Below, piece by piece: positions 7,735 to 11,151 of a stretch of DNA of 11,151 nt. The notes below the pieces were generated by a model that saw only the letters and a list, made by a program, of their open reading frames with translations, was not told the origin of the DNA and did not search any database. Within the stretch, counting starts at the first letter, position 1; the number at the start of each line of letters is the position of its first letter. This stretch comes from Prevotella sp. (GTDB taxonomy: Bacteria > Bacteroidota > Bacteroidia > Bacteroidales > Bacteroidaceae), in contig JAILAA010000042.1 in the NCBI GenBank assembly GCA_024681875.1, forward strand, positions 1-11,151, written 5' to 3'. The position numbers were made by a program, and so were the translations under genes.

Positions 7735-7742
7735 TACCTTTG
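7735..7742 (+). promoter_or_regulatory. -7 element of holA
   Basis: TACCTTTG matches TAnnTTTG and lies 22 bases before the ATG at 7765. The expected -33 position falls inside the preceding terminator hairpin, where no TTTG sits at the right distance, so the promoter relies on its -7 box. Confidence 0.65.
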
Positions 7743-7764
7743 TCGTCGCAATATCACTTTTTTT

Positions 7765-8793
7765 ATGGCAGAAACCAAGAATGTGACTTTCGACAGCATC
7801 ATGCGTGACCTTCAGGCCGACAAATACGCGCCTGTATACTATTTGCATGGTGATGAGTCGTATTATATAGATAAGATATGTGACTACATCGCTGAGAATG
7901 CCCTGAGGCCCGAGGAGCGCGACTTCAACCAGACTGTTTTCTTCGGATCAGACGTCACAGCGTCGCAGGTGGCCGATGCAGCGCGCCGATATCCTATGAT
8001 GGCAGAGCGTCAGGTGGTGATTGTGAAAGAGGCGCAGAACATCAAGCAGACGGATGCACTGCAGAAATACTTCGAGAAGCCGCTGATAAGTACCGTTCTG
8101 GTGCTTTGCCACAAAAATGGCAAGATTGACGGGCGCAAACGTGAGTATGTGAAGGCCATTCAACAGGCCGGCATCCTTTTCGAGAGCCAGAAACTGAAAG
8201 AATACAAGCTGCCGGAGTTCATCGAGGGCTATCTGCGCCAGCGACAGGTGAGCATTGACCCTAAGTCGACGCAGCTCATCGCCGATGCCATCGGCGCCGA
8301 CCTCAGCCGTCTGACCAGCGAGCTTGACAAGGTTATCATTTCATTGCCTGAAACGGATAGGAGAGTGACGCCTCAAGTAGTGGAAGACCAGATTGGGGTG
8401 AGCAAGGATTTCAATGGCTTTGAGCTGCGCGATGCCATCGTCAACCGCAACGTTTACAAGGCCAATCAGATAGTAATTTATTTTGACAAAAATCCGAAGG
8501 CTGGAAGCATCTACTCGTTTCTCCCGTTGCTCTTTAATTACTTCCAGAATCTTCTCATCGCCTATTATGCACCTCAAAAAAACAGCCAGGAGGGCATCGC
8601 ACAATGGCTAGAAATGAAATCTCCATGGGGTGCCAAAGACTACCTGACGGGCCTCAGAAATTACTCTGGAAAGAAAGTGATGCAGATTATTTCCAAGATA
8701 CGTGAAATTGATGCCAAAAGTAAGGGATTGGACAACCCAAACACCCCTCCAGGTGAGCTGATGAAGGAACTAATTTTTTACATTTTGCACTGA
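7765..8793 (+). CDS. holA: DNA polymerase III subunit delta
   Basis: A 342-aa delta subunit of the DNA polymerase III clamp loader, which opens the beta sliding clamp during replication. The N-terminal region has the family pattern PVYYLHGDESYYIDKICDYI (residues ~21-40), then RYPMMAERQVVIVKEAQ (~71-90). The middle AAA+-like lid region has LIADAIGADLSRLTSELDKV (~170-190), a hallmark of the family. The helical C-terminal collar domain ends with PPGELMKELIFYIL. As usual for delta, a functional Walker A motif is not expected. I chose ATG 7765; the frame extends to a TTG at 7732, but that region is terminator and promoter. The gene is transcribed alone and ends at its own terminator. Confidence 0.95.
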   Translation: MAETKNVTFDSIMRDLQADKYAPVYYLHGDESYYIDKICDYIAENALRPEERDFNQTVFFGSDVTASQVADAARRYPMMAERQVVIVKEAQNIKQTDALQKYFEKPLISTVLVLCHKNGKIDGRKREYVKAIQQAGILFESQKLKEYKLPEFIEGYLRQRQVSIDPKSTQLIADAIGADLSRLTSELDKVIISLPETDRRVTPQVVEDQIGVSKDFNGFELRDAIVNRNVYKANQIVIYFDKNPKAGSIYSFLPLLFNYFQNLLIAYYAPQKNSQEGIAQWLEMKSPWGAKDYLTGLRNYSGKKVMQIISKIREIDAKSKGLDNPNTPPGELMKELIFYILH

Positions 8794-8829
8794 TTTTATC
8801 CTTTTTCGCCTTCTTTTTGAGCTAGAATG

Positions 8830-8852
8830 AGCACTCCCCAGGAGTGCTTTTT
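8830..8852 (+). terminator. Intrinsic terminator after holA
   Basis: AGCACTCC (8830-8837) pairs perfectly with GGAGTGCT (8841-8848) around the 3-nt loop CCA, followed by a short T run (8848-8852). It lies 36 bases after the holA stop codon. Confidence 0.85.
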
Positions 8853-9488
8853 GGGGCCCTAAATGCCGATGATTACAGGGGATTTGAGCGAAATAACTAC
8901 CCTCAAAACTCGAAAATTTTCGGCGAGACAATCCCTCGTTCAGAATTTTTCAAGCATGGCGATTTTCAGCATTTTCAGTTTTTTTGAATTTATCTTTAAC
9001 ATTCTTTTGTGTTTCAGAATGTAAAGTTTGAACATTTAAACAGCCACTGAAATTTTACAAAACTTTAAATAATTCAGTTGGTTTAAATATTTAAATCGAA
9101 ATAATCGGTCTTTATGAATTCAAATATCTAATTCTAAATACGCTGATTTAAATTCACAAATCTTTATATATACAATTTGTACATTGATGACATAAATAAT
9201 TGATAATGAGTGAATTTTGATTAAAGTTGAAAGAATTTATCAATCAAAAAACAGCTTTAGGGAATGTAAAGTGCCCTTTTGTTGCCATTTCTATATGTAT
9301 GAAAGTAAATATCTATACGATAACCAGTTATTTAGCATTTTATCTCTCAATTTTGCTTAGGATTCAAAAGATAGTTGATTATTTACATTTGCATAATTAA
9401 ATCTAGAAAACAACATTTCTTTACTTTGTGTTTACGAATTTAAAACAATATTTTTAAAGTTTGCGTCCTTAAATTTTTCTTTAAAAAG
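8853..9488. other. AT-rich gap without a recognisable gene
   Basis: About 640 bases between the holA terminator and the next promoter contain no open frame that I believe. The first ~80 bases are mixed in composition and include the 12-bp palindrome CGAAAATTTTCG (8911-8922), flanked by GGGATT (8879-8884) and AATCCC (8930-8935), which can pair around it. From about 8980 the sequence is very AT-rich, with many ATTTAAA-type palindromes. I see no tRNA, insertion sequence or CRISPR. It could be a relic, a nucleoid-protein binding region or simply spacer. Confidence 0.5.
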
Positions 9489-9532
9489 TTTGCGCGCTTA
9501 ATTTTTTTGTTTTACCTTTGTAAACTCAAAGG
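9455..9532 (+). promoter_or_regulatory. Promoter and candidate operator of the XRE gene
   Basis: TTTG at 9489-9492 and TACCTTTG at 9513-9520 are 20 bp apart, a near-ideal Bacteroidetes promoter, with a start expected near 9527. The -33 box is part of the second copy of a direct repeat: AAAGTTTGCG at 9457-9466 and at 9486-9495, 29 bp apart, each followed by C/T-rich sequence, TTAA and a T run. CCTTTG (9515-9520) and CAAAGG (9527-9532) form a dyad over the -7 box and start point. These are plausible sites for autoregulation by the encoded regulator. Confidence 0.7.
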
Positions 9533-9571
9533 AAAATGCCCTAAAAGGGTAAAAATGCATCAAAAACAGAC

Positions 9572-10060
9572 ATGAAAGACAGAATCAGGCAGATTATGGA
9601 GGCGCAACACATGACCCAACAGGTGTTCGCCGACTTCATCGGAACCAATCCCGCAACCCTCAGCGGAATCTTCAACGACCGTACCCGCCCCACCCTCAAT
9701 ATTGTGGAGGCCATCAAAAAGAAAATTCCTGACATCAACACCGACTGGTTGATGTTCGGCACAGGCCAGATGTACTTGCAGTCATCTGCCCCCTCGGGTG
9801 ACGTCCAGACAGCTCCTAATGACCTCCGTCAGACGGGCTCGATGGGGTCCGAACAGATGCTCGACTTCGGACCGGTTGCCTCCTCTACCCCACAGAATGT
9901 CGTCTCGCCGTCTGCTTCTTATAATGGTGTAAGAAATACACAGTTGATTTTGGCTCGTGAAGAGGTAAAACATTTTGACAAACCGCAGCGCCGTGTTACC
10001 GAAATCCGGGTCTATTATGACGACCAGACGTGGGAGAGTTTTGTGCCTTCGAAGAAGTGA
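9572..10060 (+). CDS. XRE-family helix-turn-helix regulator
   Basis: A 162-aa DNA-binding protein. The N-terminal ~60 residues form an XRE/Cro-type helix-turn-helix, with the motif at roughly residues 16-37 (QQVFADFIGTNPATLSGIFN), then a conserved-looking KKIPDINTDWLMFGTGQMY. Residues ~70-125 are low in complexity (Ser, Pro, Gln) and probably a linker. The C-terminal segment (QRRVTEIRVYYDDQTWESFVP, ~139-158) is well formed and, from memory, shared by similar regulators in many Bacteroidales, so the protein appears full length. It lacks a peptidase or sensor domain. It is preceded by its own promoter with repeated motifs and followed by a repeat array. Whether it controls itself, the array or the downstream methyltransferase-like gene cannot be told. 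Confidence 0.87.
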   Translation: MKDRIRQIMEAQHMTQQVFADFIGTNPATLSGIFNDRTRPTLNIVEAIKKKIPDINTDWLMFGTGQMYLQSSAPSGDVQTAPNDLRQTGSMGSEQMLDFGPVASSTPQNVVSPSASYNGVRNTQLILAREEVKHFDKPQRRVTEIRVYYDDQTWESFVPSKK

Positions 10061-10069
10061 TTTTTCGGT

Positions 10070-10209
10070 GTTCATGGATATTGATTTCGTAAACAGGCTG
10101 TTCATGAAAATAAACAGGCCGTTCATGAAAATAAATAGGCCGTTCATGAAAATAAACAGGCTGTTTATAATCGTGAACGATATGCTTCAGAAACGTGAAC
10201 AATATGCTT
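10070..10209. repeat. 21-bp tandem repeats with GTTCATGAA core plus inverted GTGAAC pair
   Basis: Three full 21-bp units begin at 10091, 10112 and 10133, with a degraded fourth at 10154. Each contains GTTCATGAA, in which TTCATGAA is a perfect palindrome. GTTCATG occurs at 10070, 10100, 10121 and 10142. The array is followed by two 16-bp copies of CGTGAACRATATGCTT (10172-10187, 10194-10209), 22 bp apart, whose GTGAAC is the same half-site inverted. The spacing equals two helical turns, so bound proteins would line up on one face. It lies just after the XRE gene. Confidence 0.85.
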
Positions 10210-10270
10210 AAAATCCTTAGTCTACTTCTGCCTTTTCCCTATCATTGAGTTGTATGCAGATGTATCACCC

Positions 10271-10340
10271 TTGTGTCACCCGTGCCACTCTCCAAAAAGT
10301 GGGTGCAAGCCTAGTGTTTATCGGCATTGTGTCACCCGTG
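10271..10340. repeat. Two copies of TTGTGTCACCCGTG
   Basis: The 14-mer occurs at 10271-10284 and 10327-10340 without mismatch. Between them is a small hairpin, CCACT (10285-10289) with AGTGG (10298-10302). An open frame crosses the region but I consider it chance. I recall similar GTGTCACC-rich intergenic stretches in other Bacteroidales, without known function. Confidence 0.6.
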
Positions 10341-10391
10341 TCACCCTAAAACGCAAAAAATCTATACTAAGAAAACATTATTCCATACCAC

Positions 10392-10432
10392 CGGACGGAC
10401 ATTTCATACGGCGCAATGAAATTTCCCGTCCG
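10392..10432. repeat. Two-part inverted repeat just upstream of the leader promoter
   Basis: CGGACGG (10392-10398) pairs with CCGTCCG (10426-10432), and inside it ATTTCAT (10401-10407) pairs with ATGAAAT (10416-10422). The internal loop is AC against TTC and the end loop is 8 nt. It ends six bases before the -33 box. It could be an operator, or, with the following GTTTTCTT, a weak terminator for transcripts from upstream. Confidence 0.75.
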
Positions 10433-10437
10433 TTTTC

Positions 10438-10468
10438 TTGCCCGTTTCAGAATCTTTTCTTACTTTTG
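10438..10468 (+). promoter_or_regulatory. Promoter of the structured leader and methyltransferase-like gene
   Basis: TTG at 10438-10440 and TACTTTTG at 10461-10468 are 20 bp apart, fitting the Bacteroidetes -33/-7 consensus. Transcription should start near 10475, about 300 bases before the ATG at 10778, leaving a very long untranslated leader. Confidence 0.75.
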
Positions 10469-10474
10469 CAATCA

Positions 10475-10777
10475 AGTATCGGAATATCGCCTCAGAGGAG
10501 GTGCCGGTGCGACTTTTGTGGGTTAAACAATAACGACAATAGCAATTATTAGGAGAATGTAGAAACCTGAGAAATTTCTTATTCCAAGTAGAATAACGGT
10601 AATTGTGATTTGTTCGCGCTTATAGCGTGGACGTCACTTATCATTCTACTGGGCTTTCTCAGGGCCTCTACATTCGGTAAGGAGCGGACACGCTTCTTTC
10701 GTGTGTAGAGGCTTTGATGTAGAAAAGCCCAAAGATTCCGATAAGTGCTTATTGTCCTAAAGCTATAAGCGCAAAGA
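10475..10777 (+). ncRNA. Structured leader RNA with two mutually exclusive folds
   Basis: No protein frame fits here, and the frame of the next gene has a TAA at 10766-10768. Fold A is one long hairpin, 10555-10675: 10555-10563 with 10667-10675 (9 bp), 10566-10574 with 10655-10663 (9 bp), 10587-10594 with 10643-10650 (8 bp), 10605-10608 with 10634-10637, and 10612-10619 with 10625-10632. Fold B is 10616-10772: 10616-10626 with 10762-10772 (11 bp perfect), 10635-10642 with 10740-10747 (8 bp), 10650-10657 with 10724-10731 (8 bp), 10664-10671 with 10705-10712 (8 bp), and 10688-10692 with 10700-10704. The folds share 10616-10675 and cannot coexist. Fold B ends five bases before the start codon and would limit ribosome access. 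I do not recognise a known RNA family. A cis-regulatory leader is my preferred reading; a separate small RNA is possible. Confidence 0.6.
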
Positions 10778-11151
10778 ATGCCAGAAAAAAGGGACGGCGT
10801 TGATGCGGATTTAAAATCCGTATCTCAGGAGTCGGGGATTTCAAATCCCCTCCAACGCATAATTGACATTAGGGAAGACGACCTGCTGGAACTGTCGCCG
10901 AAAGTGCTTGATATACTGCTTCGCGACCATACCACAGGTAAAAACATCTTCTGGGCCACTCATGACTATGAGGCGCTTGGAAGTGGATATGATTACCATT
11001 CGGAAATACTGCCTGAACTGATAACAGGTGAACGGGGAATGGTGATCCGTCCTCGTGTGCTCAAATCTAAGGAGAATCAGACAGACCGTTCCAAGGATAT
11101 GGCAGAGGTGTTTACACCTTCATGGATTTGTAATGCACAGAACAATCTCGT
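10778..11151 (+). CDS. Restriction endonuclease subunit M-like protein, N-terminal part
   Basis: The frame is open from ATG 10778 to the end of the window (124 codons and two bases), so the 3' part is missing. An in-frame TAA at 10766-10768 and no other ATG before 11039 fix the start. From about residue 26 (LQRIIDIREDDLLELSPKVL, then DHTTGKNIFWATHDYE) the sequence matches my memory of a Bacteroidetes family annotated as restriction endonuclease subunit M. The segment MAEVFTPSWICNAQNNLV (~107-124) resembles the FTP motif near the S-adenosylmethionine site of HsdM-like N6-adenine methyltransferases; the catalytic motif is outside the window. A solitary DNA methyltransferase or a type II-like enzyme is the likely role. 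The first ~26 residues are overlaid on two palindromes and may be an acquired extension. Expression probably depends on the long leader. Confidence 0.75.
   Translation, partial: MPEKRDGVDADLKSVSQESGISNPLQRIIDIREDDLLELSPKVLDILLRDHTTGKNIFWATHDYEALGSGYDYHSEILPELITGERGMVIRPRVLKSKENQTDRSKDMAEVFTPSWICNAQNNL
10797..10858. repeat. REP-like pair of GGATTT-AAATCC palindromes inside the first codons
   Basis: GGATTTAAAATCC (10807-10819) and GGATTTCAAATCC (10836-10848) differ at one base. Each sits in a longer hairpin: 10803-10810 with 10816-10823, and 10834-10839 with 10845-10850. GCGTTG (10797-10802) pairs with CAACGC (10853-10858) and encloses both, giving a three-way junction. Such paired palindromes resemble interspersed REP-like elements. 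The element falls within codons 7-27 of the last gene and keeps its frame open. Confidence 0.6.

Noticed and set aside
8956..9024. A 22-codon hydrophobic open frame (MAIFSIFSFFEF...), possibly a small toxin
   Set aside because: No promoter or ribosome site is visible and such frames arise easily in T-rich DNA.
10091..10170. CRISPR array
   Set aside because: The repeats are 21 bp and directly adjoining, with no spacers and no cas genes.
9975..10211. An open frame with repeated FMKINRP units
   Set aside because: The peptide repeat is simply the 21-bp DNA repeat read in frame, and the frame begins inside the XRE gene.
10250..10552. A 100-codon open frame on the plus strand from a TTG, with Cys/His-rich sequence
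   Set aside because: It runs through repeats, the inverted repeat and the promoter at 10438-10468, starts at a TTG without a ribosome site, and resembles no family. The Cys and His come from the repeated CACCC motifs.
10797..10858. A tRNA-Leu (UAA)-like structure
   Set aside because: It has an anticodon-like loop and a T-arm-like hairpin but lacks a D arm, the second loop is out of register for TTC, and an open coding frame runs through it.
10475..11151. Retron or group II intron
   Set aside because: No reverse transcriptase is encoded, and the leader lacks a recognisable intron domain V; the following gene is methyltransferase-like.

Overview
The window looks like chromosomal DNA of a gut or rumen Bacteroidales bacterium, most likely Prevotella or a close relative (Segatella, Xylanibacter). 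The evidence is Bacteroidetes-type promoters (TAnnTTTG at -7, with TTTG about 20 bp upstream where it can be seen), few Shine-Dalgarno sequences, a surface protein ending in a short sorting-type tail (NLNGQRV...GKKVVVK), and several protein families typical of this group. The genus is inferred; no rRNA or other marker is present.

Positions 1-2041 hold the 3' part of a large secreted surface protein and a 64-residue acidic small protein, closed by a strong intrinsic terminator. Positions 2049-4791 hold a lipoprotein of the DNA/RNA non-specific endonuclease family, then a Nif3-like dinuclear-metal protein and a coiled-coil/C4 zinc-ribbon protein that probably form one operon. A small HsdR-N-like PD-(D/E)XK protein (4756-5232, minus strand) overlaps the zinc-ribbon gene tail to tail. 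It is divergent from a secreted GH31 glycoside hydrolase (5311-7665), which ends at a perfect 17-bp terminator. The gene for the DNA polymerase III delta subunit (holA, 7765-8793) follows and has its own terminator.

From 8853 the character changes. A very AT-rich gap of about 640 bases with no credible gene leads to a well-formed promoter and an XRE-type regulator (9572-10060). Next come 717 bases without a convincing protein gene but dense in repeats: a 21-bp tandem array built on GTTCATGAA, two copies of TTGTGTCACCCGTG, a two-part inverted repeat at 10392-10432, and a good promoter at 10438-10468. That promoter should make a leader RNA of about 300 nt ahead of the last gene, which runs off the window (10778 onward). 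This gene encodes the N-terminus of a Bacteroidetes protein usually annotated as a restriction endonuclease subunit M (adenine methyltransferase-like).

The leader is the most unusual part of the window. One central segment (10616-10675) can pair with sequence on its 5' side to make a long hairpin (10555-10675), or with sequence on its 3' side to make a different set of helices (10616-10772) ending five bases before the start codon. The two folds exclude each other, which is what a regulatory RNA switch looks like. The first codons of the gene also contain two nearly identical palindromes that resemble an interspersed repeat element. All folds were read by eye; no energies or database searches were run.
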